9,365 nt of DNA from Acidimicrobiia bacterium (lineage in GTDB: Bacteria; Actinomycetota; Acidimicrobiia; Spongiisociales; ZC4RG35), in assembly GCA_003230435.1 (NCBI GenBank), contig QIDW01000283.1:1-9365 (forward strand). Reading direction: 5' to 3'. Shown piece after piece: positions 1 to 7,895 of this stretch. Under the pieces are notes generated by a model. It had not been told where the DNA came from. It saw only the letters and a program-made list of their open reading frames with translations, and made no database searches. The translations under genes and the position numbers were made by a program. Position 1 is the stretch's first letter. The number at the start of each line of letters is the position of its first letter.

Positions 1-2
1 GA

Positions 3-362
3 GTCGTCGCGGTCCACGACGTCGGCAAGGCGATCAACCCGATGCTCTGCCAGGGTCAGATCGAAGGCTCTGTTCATATGGGCCTTGGTTACGCGCTGAG
101 CGAGGACTTCCCCTGTGATGACGAAGCCAGGCCCGAGAACATGACTCTGCGCTCTCTCGACATCATTCGACCCAAGGACATGCCGCCCATCGAGGTCATC
201 CTGGTCGAGGCCCCTCAGCCCAACTCCCCATACGGAGTCAAAGGCGTGGGTGAGATCGGGCTGGTGCCCACCGCGGGTGCTGTCGCTGCCGCGTATCACG
301 ATATCGACGGGATCTGGCGAAACCGCCTCCCCATCAATCGACACGATCCCCTCCAGGTTTGA
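3..362 (+). CDS. Xanthine dehydrogenase-type molybdopterin-binding subunit, C-terminal end (5' truncated by window)
   Basis: The reading frame is already open at the left edge (first full codon at position 3), so only the last 119 codons of a large gene of roughly 750 codons or more are visible. The visible protein matches the C-terminal end of the xanthine dehydrogenase/aldehyde oxidase molybdenum subunit. It has the QGQIEG segment followed by a GLGYAL stretch, which lies along the molybdenum cofactor, and further on GVKGVGEIGLVPT, whose Glu corresponds to the catalytic Glu of xanthine dehydrogenases. The protein would hydroxylate a purine such as hypoxanthine or xanthine in the cytoplasm and pass electrons to iron-sulfur and FAD partners encoded elsewhere. 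The neighbourhood (ygfK, ygeX, ssnA) is the one where selenium-dependent molybdenum hydroxylases are found, so that subclass is likely but not proven. The TGA stop overlaps the next start in the pattern TGATG, which implies translational coupling. Confidence 0.9.
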   Translation, partial: VVAVHDVGKAINPMLCQGQIEGSVHMGLGYALSEDFPCDDEARPENMTLRSLDIIRPKDMPPIEVILVEAPQPNSPYGVKGVGEIGLVPTAGAVAAAYHDIDGIWRNRLPINRHDPLQV

Positions 363-2128
363 TGGCCGGGGCCCCCGACCTCACTCCGTACTCGTTCGAC
401 GCACTGCTCGGTCGCGTGGCGCACGAATGGCAAAACCGGCGCCGGGTGTTCGATCTTCCGACCGCGAGATTCTGGTCACCCCACCCCGAAACGGATCTTT
501 CGATGGATTTCCTCGGGCGACCTGCTGCCACACCAGTCGGACCTGCCGCAGGGCCTCACAGTCAGATGGCGCAGAACATCGTCCTCGGCTGGCTGGCAGG
601 TGCCCGTTTGTTCGAGCTGAAAACGGTGCAAGTCCTCGACGATCTCGAGATCGGCCGACCGTGCATCGACATGGAGACCATCGGCTTCAACATCGAGTGG
701 AGCCAGGAACTGAAGGTTCGTGAGTCGCTCGAGGAGTACGTCAAGGCCTCGATGGCCATCGAGATCCTCTCTCGTTGGGACCCGATCCGTGAGTTGGTCG
801 GCCCGGATCCCGGTCCTCACGTCTTCGACATGTCGGTTGGTTATGACCTGGAAGGAATCAAGACGGACACGGTGGCGAACTTCATCGACAGCCTCGCGAA
901 TGCGTCGAATGAGATCGAGCGGCTCCGGCCGATGATCCCCAAGCCATTTGCCGAGTTCCGCGATATCGATTTTCCCACTTGTGTTGCCGACACAGTGACG
1001 GTCTCGACCTTTCACGGATGCCCTCCCGACGAGATCGAAGCCATCGCCAAACATCTGATGACCCGACATGGGCTGGACGTGATCATCAAGCTCAACCCGA
1101 CACTGCTCGGCTTCGGCGACGTCGTCGAGATCCTCCAAGAAACCCTCGGTTATGAGCACATCCGTCTCAATCGGCATGTGTTCCCCGACGATTTGCTGTT
1201 CGAGCGCGGAGTCGAGCTCATTTCAGAGCTTCGTGAATTCGCCAGACAGCAAGGCCGGAGATTCGGCATCAAGCTGACCAACACTCTCGTGGTCGACAAC
1301 GACAAGGGATGGATGCCCGACGACCCGATGTATCTGTCCGGACCTCCACTACACGTCCTGGCGACAACGCTTCTCGACGAGCTGCTCAGCGCAATGCCCG
1401 ATGTGTTCAAGGTCGCCGGTCACACCGGAGACGTACAGGTGACTTTCTCGGCCGGGGTCACCAGGGAGAACCTGAGCACGACCGTTGGCATGGGAGTTGC
1501 GCCGGCGACTCTCAGCTCGGACCTGCTCAAGCCGGGCGGTTACGGCAGGCTGGAGCCGATGCTCCGGAAGCTGACAGGCGATATGAGGGCCGCCGGTGTT
1601 CGAAACCTCGCTGATTGGCACCACTACAAATGGCTCGAGGCTCGCGCAGCAGGCTACCGCGGGCCTGTCGAGGCGCACATGAGGGCCATCCTCGATGGAC
1701 CCGAGTTGGAGCTGTACAGCTACGCCGGCAACCAGAAGAAGCTCCGGCGCGTCGACCACGAACTTCAGATGTGGGGATGCGTCGCCTGCAACTTCTGCGT
1801 GACCGTCTGTCCCAACGATGCGTTCTTCAACATCAGCACTCCCGATGATTCCGGCCTGGATGGTCGCCAGCAGTACATGGTGCTGGCCGAACTCTGCAAC
1901 GAATGCGGCAACTGCATGACCTTCTGTCCCGAGGATGGAGATCCCGCCCAGGTGAAACCGAAGCTGTTCCTCACAAAGGAACGCTTCGACATGGCCGAGG
2001 GGCAAGGCTTTCTGCTCCGGGTAGAGAACGGTCGGTTTGACGTGGTCTCCAAACCAGAGTCCGAATCGGAGACAGTGCGTCTCATCTCCGTGATCAACAA
2101 TGAGGAAGGGATCCCTGTCGGTGTCTAG
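362..2128 (+). CDS. Short YgfK-like protein: DHOD-like barrel plus two [4Fe-4S] motifs, no GltD module
   Basis: A 588-residue protein from ATG 362 (a TTG at 359 would add one residue; residue numbers here count from that TTG). Residues 1 to about 410 align throughout with the N-terminal dihydroorotate-dehydrogenase-like domain of the full YgfK at 3297-6863. Shared landmarks are AAGPHSQMAQNI near 63-74, NIEWSQELKV near 111-120, HGCPPDEIE near 219-227, IKLNPTLLG near 243-251, GIKLTNTL near 303-310 and SSDLLKPGGY near 386-395. The protein then goes directly to two ferredoxin-type motifs (Cys 474, 477, 480, 484 and Cys 513, 516, 519, 523) with the YgfK-type KPKLFLTKERF tail. The whole GltD-like FAD/NAD(P)H module is absent. 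This is the layout of the PreA subunit of bacterial dihydropyrimidine dehydrogenase. It overlaps both neighbours, so it is probably made stoichiometrically with the XDH subunit. I infer an iron-sulfur flavoprotein oxidoreductase in purine breakdown that needs a separate electron partner. Substrate is unknown, and the 'selenate reductase' label used for YgfK is not established. Confidence 0.85.
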   Translation: MAGAPDLTPYSFDALLGRVAHEWQNRRRVFDLPTARFWSPHPETDLSMDFLGRPAATPVGPAAGPHSQMAQNIVLGWLAGARLFELKTVQVLDDLEIGRPCIDMETIGFNIEWSQELKVRESLEEYVKASMAIEILSRWDPIRELVGPDPGPHVFDMSVGYDLEGIKTDTVANFIDSLANASNEIERLRPMIPKPFAEFRDIDFPTCVADTVTVSTFHGCPPDEIEAIAKHLMTRHGLDVIIKLNPTLLGFGDVVEILQETLGYEHIRLNRHVFPDDLLFERGVELISELREFARQQGRRFGIKLTNTLVVDNDKGWMPDDPMYLSGPPLHVLATTLLDELLSAMPDVFKVAGHTGDVQVTFSAGVTRENLSTTVGMGVAPATLSSDLLKPGGYGRLEPMLRKLTGDMRAAGVRNLADWHHYKWLEARAAGYRGPVEAHMRAILDGPELELYSYAGNQKKLRRVDHELQMWGCVACNFCVTVCPNDAFFNISTPDDSGLDGRQQYMVLAELCNECGNCMTFCPEDGDPAQVKPKLFLTKERFDMAEGQGFLLRVENGRFDVVSKPESESETVRLISVINNEEGIPVGV

Positions 2129-3272
2129 CGGTCAACTGAGAAAGAACCCGCAGTTGGGGAGTGGGGCGACGATCGATCCACCGAGCGAGGCAGTGGCCCG
2201 ATTCCACCGCACGCTGCCGGGTTATGCGCACACCCCGCTCGTCGACCTGACATTGGTCGCCTCGGATCTTGGCCTGGGGCGGGTCGTGGTCAAGGTCGAG
2301 TCGAACCGTCTGCAACTGCCCTCGTTCAAGATGCTCGGCGCATCCTGGGCGACATTCCGGGCGCTGGTGGAGCACACCGGGTTGGACCCCGAGGGCTGGG
2401 ACACGCTAGACGAGTTCTCGGAGGAGTTGAGTTCTCATGGTCCCCTGAACCTGGCCGCTGCAACCGACGGGAACCACGGAAGAGCAATAGCCAGAATGGC
2501 GAGGCTTCTCGGGCTGGACGCGCGTATCTGGGTGCCCTATGACATGGCCCAGGCGAGGATCGATGCCATCGAATCCGAGGGCGCCGAGGTGATCGTCATC
2601 GACGGCTACTACGACGACGCCATCGAGGAGTCCGCCGCTGCGGCTTCGGACACGACGCTGGTGATATCGGACACATCGTGGGATGGTTACGAGGATGTGC
2701 CCGGTTGGGTCATCGATGGTTACTCGACGATCTTCGCCGAGGTCGACACCCAGTTGGTCGAACAGAATTTGGGCGTGCCAACCCATGTGATCACCCCCAT
2801 GGGAGTCGGAGCGCTTGGCGCGGCCACTGTGGCCCACTACGACGCCAAAGACCCACGCCCCACGATCATCGGTGTCGAGCCCAGTGAGGCCGCCTGTGTT
2901 CAGGCGGCATTGGACGTGGGCAAGGTGATAACCATCGAAAGCGAATTCCGGACCTCAATGGTCGGGCTGAACTGTGGGACTGCATCGCTGATCGCGTTCC
3001 CGGCTCTGGCGCACGGGCTCGATTGGACGATCGCCATCGATGACGACTGGGCGGAACGAGCCATGCGGCTATATGCGGATCAGGGCATCGTCTCCGGCGA
3101 ATCGGGCGCAGCAACAATGGGTGCCTTGCTCGCCGTGACGGACGGCCCGAATCGAACCGAGCTCGGCCTCGATGACGATGCCGAAGTCCTCCTGATCATC
3201 ACCGAGGGAGCAACTGATCCGCACAACTACGAGCGGATCGTCGGGAAGTCGCCACAGGATGTCGACACCTGA
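2100..3272 (+). CDS. ygeX: Diaminopropionate ammonia-lyase (YgeX family), PLP fold type II
   Basis: A protein of 390 residues, near the roughly 398 of E. coli YgeX. The family converts 2,3-diaminopropionate to pyruvate and two ammonia using pyridoxal phosphate. Visible landmarks: PSFKMLGAS with the PLP lysine at residue 77 (also Lys77 in E. coli), ATDGNHGR near 121-128 with the aspartate proposed as catalytic base in the family (Asp120 in E. coli), the WDGYEDVPGWVIDGYST block near 194-210, the glycine-rich phosphate loop MGVGALG near 234-240, GLNCGTAS, SGESGAATMGAL and a TEGATD segment near the C-terminus. The gene overlaps the short ygfK by 29 bp from ATG 2100, or by 8 bp from GTG 2121. The GTG has the better ribosome site, and neither choice affects the catalytic core. 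Its presence beside xdh and ygfK is the E. coli/Clostridia purine-catabolism arrangement. Only 24 bp separate it from the convergent gene, with no convincing terminator. Confidence 0.9.
   Translation: MRKGSLSVSSGQLRKNPQLGSGATIDPPSEAVARFHRTLPGYAHTPLVDLTLVASDLGLGRVVVKVESNRLQLPSFKMLGASWATFRALVEHTGLDPEGWDTLDEFSEELSSHGPLNLAAATDGNHGRAIARMARLLGLDARIWVPYDMAQARIDAIESEGAEVIVIDGYYDDAIEESAAAASDTTLVISDTSWDGYEDVPGWVIDGYSTIFAEVDTQLVEQNLGVPTHVITPMGVGALGAATVAHYDAKDPRPTIIGVEPSEAACVQAALDVGKVITIESEFRTSMVGLNCGTASLIAFPALAHGLDWTIAIDDDWAERAMRLYADQGIVSGESGAATMGALLAVTDGPNRTELGLDDDAEVLLIITEGATDPHNYERIVGKSPQDVDT
2102..2110 (+). promoter_or_regulatory. Possible ribosome binding site for the GTG 2121 start of ygeX
   Basis: GAGGAAGGG lies 10 nt before the in-frame GTG at 2121, inside the 3' end of the short ygfK gene. 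The alternative ATG at 2100 has no purine-rich stretch at a suitable distance. This favours translation of ygeX from 2121 (383 residues, starting SSGQLRK after the initiator). Confidence 0.4.
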
Positions 3273-3296
3273 GCGGGGACCCGGCCCTAATTGGCG

Positions 3297-6200
3297 TTAC
3301 TCCTCGTAACCCGGGTGTGTGACCAGAGTTCTCACAGCACCATCCGCCGACATCACCGGAAGATGTGGCATGGACTCCTGGAGACCCTTCATGATCGTGT
3401 ACATCACCGCTGCCGGTTCCAATGACAAACTGTCGTCGCCGCTGCCTCTGAGCAGCGATGCCTCGACCAACTCGAATGTGTCCTTGTTCAGGGTTGCCTT
3501 GACCGCAGGCGATGTGTACTCCAGGGCGCCGTTGACAACAAGACGATGGGTCTCACCATCGACTCTGGACTCGATCGACGAGTCTGCGAACATCATGAAG
3601 GCGTTGTCTTCCTCGGCCTCGAACTCCTCCCGATTGAGATAGAGCCTGGGTTTGTCCACATAAGGCTTGCCCGAGGTGGGGCACACCGTCACACAGTTGC
3701 CGCACTCGTTGCAGAAGTCGCTGAGCACTGCGATTTGTAGTTCCTGGCCCACCGAGAACGTCTCGGTGCCGTTGACCACGACCGATTCACCTGAAACCTC
3801 GAGCAAGGGCAGGTCGGCGCGTATCGGCTCCATCTCATAGGTCATCAGGGCAGCGTTGGGACAGACACCGACACACAGGCTGCAGATGTCGTGACAGTCG
3901 AGACATCTGGCTGCCTCCGCCATGGCCTCGTCCGGTGTGTAACCCACAACTGTCTCGGCGAACCCGCCACGCTGATCGAGCGGTGTGTGCTTGATCGGCA
4001 CGCGGTACTCACGACGCGACCTACGAACCATCAGATCCTGCAGGTCAATTGTCCGCGGCTCCTCGACCGGCATCACCCGCTGCTCGCCGTGTTTGGCGGC
4101 GATCGCTGCCGCAACTCTTTTGCCATCGGCGGCTGCTTTCACGATCGAGGAGGGCCCGTCGGCCGCGACGTCACCCCCTGCGAAGACCCCCGGGACGGAC
4201 GATTCGTATGTGTCGGGGTCGACGCTGATGTATCCCCAATCTGTCAGCTCGGGCAATTCGTCACCGAAGAAGTCCAGGACCGAGTGCTGGCTGATGGCGA
4301 GGATCAGTGTGTCGAGCTCGATCTCGAATTCGGAATCGGGGACGTCAAAAGGAATCTTCCGCCCCGAAACATCCCGCTCGCCCCGAAACTCCGCTCTGGT
4401 GCAGGCAAGTGCTGCCAGCTTGCCATCTTCGATTTTGAGAGCGGCAGGTTTGGCTAGTTCGACGATTCCGATGCCCTCTTCAATACAGGCATTGACTTCC
4501 TCGGGATCTGCCGGCATCTGGTCGATCGTTCGTCTGTAGATCAGCTTCACATCTTCGGAGCCGACCCTGAGCGCTGTGCGCACACAATCCATTGCAGTAT
4601 CGCCCGCGCCGATCACGCCAACCCGAGCACCGATCGGGATGGAGTCACCTTCCCGAACGCTGCGCAAGAACGCTATTCCATCGAGGACGCCCTCCGCATC
4701 CTCGCCGGGCAGATCGAGACGCTTGGCGAGCTGGGCCCCCACCGCAATGAAGACGGCAACAAAACCATCGGCGCGGAGCTCCTCCAGGGTGAAGTCGACC
4801 CCTGCCTCCTGGTTGTACCGCATCTCCACACCGAGCTGTTCGAGGACCGCGAGATCCTGGTCGATCTGGTCTTGGGGCAATCGGTAGGTGGGAATTGTTC
4901 CTCCGACCATGCCGCCCGGGTATCCATGGGCCTCAAAGACAGTCACCGGGAACCCGGCGTAACCAAGCTCATGGGCAGCGGCCATGCCGGCCGGCCCTGC
5001 TCCGACGATAGCGACCTTCGACTTGTGAACGGGGTTGCGGATGAACGCAACCGGCTGCTCTTCGTGATCCATGATGAAACGTTTGATCTGGCGAATCGCC
5101 AGCGGCTGGTCGAGGTGGGTGCGGATGCAGGTGTTCTCACAGAGGTGATCACAGACCCTCCCCAGGATCGAAGGGATTGGATTGTCCTGACGCGTCAATG
5201 CCACAGCATCGAGGAACCGCCCCTCGCGGACGGCCCCCATGTACTGGGGAACTTTCTGGTCGATCGGGCACTCGTCTAGACAGGGCGCCTCGATGCAGTC
5301 GAAATGGTGGAGCTGCCGTGGTGTCTTCGATCGGTCCATGCGGAACGAGTGTTTCTGATAACGCCAGTCGGCTCGCACATCATCGGCGTATCGCCTGAGG
5401 TTGATACGCGACATGACGTCGACGGCGAGAGCGGCGACCACCTTCGACCTCTCTTCATCGAAACCTGCCGCCGTCGCTGCCGACCGCACCGTGTCGACCG
5501 CCCGTTCTCCATTGGACTTGGCCAGAGCCTTGCCAATCTCCTCGCAGGTGGCGAGCGAAAGTTCCAGACCGGTGTTGCTCAGAGCGCTGTACCTCATCAG
5601 CTGAGCGAAGTCAGAGGATGTCGGCTGGTGTGCGCCGGACTTGGCCGAGAAATCGACCATGTCGGTGGCGCCAACCTTGTCCATCTCACGGTCGAGTTCC
5701 TCCATGTACTGGAGCATCCGGAGGTAACCCCCGGTCTTGAGGAGGTCGGAGCACACCGTCACCGTCTTGACACCCGAACGAAGCAGGTCGGACACGTTGA
5801 GGTAGTCGGCCCCACCCGAAAAAGAGAGCAGCAGCTTGTCGCCAAAGTCCTCTTTGATTCTCGACGCCAGGTTGACCGTCACGGCGTGGAGTGCCCGTCC
5901 TGACAGGTACATCATGTCGTCGCTCTCGAATTCGTCGCGCCAGTTGTCGACTTCGAGCGTGTTTGTCAACTTGACACCAAAGGTCAGACCGCGGCCGGCC
6001 GCGACACGACGAAGACTGTGCAACATCGGGACGGCATCGACGTACATCAGGTCGTGGCCGAAGGCCTCGTCTGGCACTGGAATATCATCGAAACCGAGGT
6101 CCTCGTTGACGATCGTCCGCACCCGGTCGGCGCCAAGCAAGGTCGGGTTCAGCTTCACAGACGTGTGGAGGTCACGCTCTTCGAGGAGATATGACGAAAT

Positions 6201-6863
6201 ACGCTCGATCTCGTCGGGCGGACATCCGTGCATCGTCGAGAGAGTGATCGAGTCGGACAGCCGGCTGGGTATGTCGATTTCCCTGATCTCGGGGTACCAC
6301 TCGGCGACGATGTCGATATAGGCCGGCAGATACTCCGAGGCGTCGGCCATGGTGTCAAAGAACCATTGGACGTTCGGCTTGAGCATGCCCTCGAGGTTGT
6401 ACCCGACGCTCATGTTGAAGATCATCCCGGGCCGATCGCCGTGCCAGCCGAACTTGTGGTGCAGCGCGTGGATCAGAACCCAGGCGCGGAGGTATTCGTC
6501 GAACGACTGATAGACCTTGAGCTCCTGGCTCCACTCGACGTTGTAACCCTCGTCCTCGACGTCGATGCACGGCTTGGAAACGTCGATCTCGTCGAGTGTT
6601 TGGATGGTCTTCAACTCCAGAAACCGTGCTCCGACCAACCACGACATGATGATGTTCTGTGCCATCTGGGTGGCGGGACCGGCGGCCACACCAAAGGGAG
6701 TGTCAAGTTCGACTCCGTACTTTTCTATCCGATAGCGATGGTCGGGATTGGGGACGAAGAAGGCCGAGCTCGGGATCCCAAATAACGAGTTCTTCTGCTC
6801 CAACTCGGTGAAAACCCAATCGGTGAGCTGCTCCATCGAGATGGGTTGGAAACGATCAGACAT
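3297..6863 (-). CDS. ygfK: Full-length YgfK-type three-module iron-sulfur flavoprotein
   Basis: A protein of 1188 residues, longer than E. coli YgfK (about 1030). Modules in order: a DHOD-like barrel (about 45-400) with GPATQMAQN, HGCPPDEIE near 212-220 and VKLTNTL near 297-303; an alpha-helical linker (about 405-515); a GltD-like N-terminal iron-sulfur region (Cys 523, 528, 532, then 571, 575, 579); an FAD fold with VGAGPAG near 620-626; an NAD(P)H fold with IGAGDTAMD near 751-759; the closing FAD motif AGGDVAADGPSS near 896-906; and two [4Fe-4S] motifs (Cys 990, 994, 997, 1001 and 1051, 1054, 1057, 1061) with the KPRLYLNREEF tail. The order resembles glutamate synthase small subunit and dihydropyrimidine dehydrogenase modules joined in one chain. 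The protein likely moves electrons between NAD(P)H and a purine-derived substrate in the cytoplasm. The start lies 12 bp after the ssnA stop, so the two are co-transcribed; the ribosome site is weak, suggesting coupling. 'Putative selenate reductase' is a legacy label only. Confidence 0.93.
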   Translation of the reverse strand: MSDRFQPISMEQLTDWVFTELEQKNSLFGIPSSAFFVPNPDHRYRIEKYGVELDTPFGVAAGPATQMAQNIIMSWLVGARFLELKTIQTLDEIDVSKPCIDVEDEGYNVEWSQELKVYQSFDEYLRAWVLIHALHHKFGWHGDRPGMIFNMSVGYNLEGMLKPNVQWFFDTMADASEYLPAYIDIVAEWYPEIREIDIPSRLSDSITLSTMHGCPPDEIERISSYLLEERDLHTSVKLNPTLLGADRVRTIVNEDLGFDDIPVPDEAFGHDLMYVDAVPMLHSLRRVAAGRGLTFGVKLTNTLEVDNWRDEFESDDMMYLSGRALHAVTVNLASRIKEDFGDKLLLSFSGGADYLNVSDLLRSGVKTVTVCSDLLKTGGYLRMLQYMEELDREMDKVGATDMVDFSAKSGAHQPTSSDFAQLMRYSALSNTGLELSLATCEEIGKALAKSNGERAVDTVRSAATAAGFDEERSKVVAALAVDVMSRINLRRYADDVRADWRYQKHSFRMDRSKTPRQLHHFDCIEAPCLDECPIDQKVPQYMGAVREGRFLDAVALTRQDNPIPSILGRVCDHLCENTCIRTHLDQPLAIRQIKRFIMDHEEQPVAFIRNPVHKSKVAIVGAGPAGMAAAHELGYAGFPVTVFEAHGYPGGMVGGTIPTYRLPQDQIDQDLAVLEQLGVEMRYNQEAGVDFTLEELRADGFVAVFIAVGAQLAKRLDLPGEDAEGVLDGIAFLRSVREGDSIPIGARVGVIGAGDTAMDCVRTALRVGSEDVKLIYRRTIDQMPADPEEVNACIEEGIGIVELAKPAALKIEDGKLAALACTRAEFRGERDVSGRKIPFDVPDSEFEIELDTLILAISQHSVLDFFGDELPELTDWGYISVDPDTYESSVPGVFAGGDVAADGPSSIVKAAADGKRVAAAIAAKHGEQRVMPVEEPRTIDLQDLMVRRSRREYRVPIKHTPLDQRGGFAETVVGYTPDEAMAEAARCLDCHDICSLCVGVCPNAALMTYEMEPIRADLPLLEVSGESVVVNGTETFSVGQELQIAVLSDFCNECGNCVTVCPTSGKPYVDKPRLYLNREEFEAEEDNAFMMFADSSIESRVDGETHRLVVNGALEYTSPAVKATLNKDTFELVEASLLRGSGDDSLSLEPAAVMYTIMKGLQESMPHLPVMSADGAVRTLVTHPGYEE

Positions 6864-6875
6864 TGCGGAAGATCT

Positions 6876-7895
6876 CTACAGCCGAGCGTGCAGACGGGCC
6901 GCCTGCTCGGATGCTTTGGCTCGGATCTCGACCGGGTCCACCCGGGTTGGTTTTCCGTCGGCGAGCAGGACTTGACCATCGACCTTCACTTGGAGAGGCC
7001 TGACCCCCGGGGTGAAGGCGAGGTGCCAAGGGTCCATCGGATCGTATGACCAGGTGACCTCGTCGTTGCGTGCCTCAGGGATGATGTCCCACCCCGTCTC
7101 CAGCCACGACCAGGCGTCATCGGGCCCGCATGAGACATCGACGGAACGCTCCATGACGTAAGCGATCCGAAACGACTCGATCATGTTGGCCCCGATCCCG
7201 TCGGTGCCCAGCGCCACCGGATTCGAGAACCTCGCCGGGTTGGCGTAACCGACGGCGTTGTTCAGATTCGAGCGAGCGTTGTGGAGAATGGTCCCATTCA
7301 GGGTGTGGTCTGTGGGGAGGTGAACACAATGGGCGAGGAGCCAGTTATCATGGGTGAGACCGTCGAGCTTTTGGGGAGCATCAATGTCACCCACCCCCTC
7401 TGCTACGTGGATATGAACACCGACACTCAGGTCCTCGGCTAGCCCGGCTGCAGTTTCAAGCGACTCCTGACTGCAGGTGAATGTGGCATGGATGCCGACC
7501 AACCCGGGTCCGCCGGCCTTGATGAAGCGCTCGTTCTCGGCGAGCCCGCGCCGAGCCCCGTCGGCACCGTGACGGTCGGTGATCCCGTAGGCAGTGAGTA
7601 CTCGGACCCCTACTTCAGCACAGGCTTCGGCGATCACATCGAGACTCCCCTCGATGGCGTTGGGAGACTCGTGATGGTCGACGATGGCCGTGGTACCACT
7701 CTCGAGGGCCTCCAGCGCACCGAGCATCGCCGACCACCGGATCATTTCGAGGTCCAGGGCGGTATCGACCCGCCACCAGATCTGTTCGAGGACCTCCTGG
7801 AAGTCGGTTGGAGTCTTCGGGGGAGGTGGCATCCCCCGAGCGAGCGAGGAATAGAGGTGATGGTGAGCGCACACCAGACCCGGCGTTGTGGTCAT
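6876..7895 (-). CDS. ssnA: SsnA-type aminohydrolase (cog0402 amidohydrolase), N-terminally shortened
   Basis: A metal-dependent amidohydrolase related to guanine and 8-oxoguanine deaminases. Counting from an upstream in-frame TTG at 7931, the metal and active-site residues visible are HxH (His 23 and 25), GIHATF near 146-151, His175 in IHVAEG, His201 in LAHC and Asp244 in LGTDG. The SsnA signature HNARSNLNNAVGYA lies near 217-230. ATG 7895 is preferred because AGGG lies 9 nt upstream; TTG 7931 adds 12 residues and has no ribosome site. Either way the protein is about 340-351 residues against about 440 in E. coli SsnA. The missing part is the N-terminal strand half of the composite beta domain, which normally precedes the PGLVxAHHH strand; the C-terminal half (ending in VDGQVLLADGKPT) is kept. 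In-frame sequence upstream meets a TAG near 7979 and no frame there restores the lost part. It may be a decayed or rearranged 5' end, or a genuinely reduced form. It is followed closely by ygfK, its usual partner. Confidence 0.8.
   Translation of the reverse strand: MTTTPGLVCAHHHLYSSLARGMPPPPKTPTDFQEVLEQIWWRVDTALDLEMIRWSAMLGALEALESGTTAIVDHHESPNAIEGSLDVIAEACAEVGVRVLTAYGITDRHGADGARRGLAENERFIKAGGPGLVGIHATFTCSQESLETAAGLAEDLSVGVHIHVAEGVGDIDAPQKLDGLTHDNWLLAHCVHLPTDHTLNGTILHNARSNLNNAVGYANPARFSNPVALGTDGIGANMIESFRIAYVMERSVDVSCGPDDAWSWLETGWDIIPEARNDEVTWSYDPMDPWHLAFTPGVRPLQVKVDGQVLLADGKPTRVDPVEIRAKASEQAARLHARL

Noticed and set aside
476..1177. Long antisense open frame (233 codons) opposite the short ygfK
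   Set aside because: Its product resembles no family and it lies wholly opposite a gene with clear domain motifs; high GC makes such antisense frames common.
1349..2005. Antisense open frame (218 codons) opposite the 3' part of the short ygfK
   Set aside because: Covers the Fe-S coding region on the other strand, with no recognisable motif and no ribosome site seen; a GC-driven shadow.
3296..3310. GTTAC-TCCTC-GTAAC inverted repeat at the convergent junction as a bidirectional terminator
   Set aside because: The stem is only 5 bp, has no T tract on either side, and includes the last codons and stop of ygfK.
5304..5903. Antisense open frame (199 codons) on the + strand inside ygfK
   Set aside because: Opposite a well-supported gene; composition reflects the reversed codons of ygfK. 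The same applies to 3891-4457 and 6228-6785.
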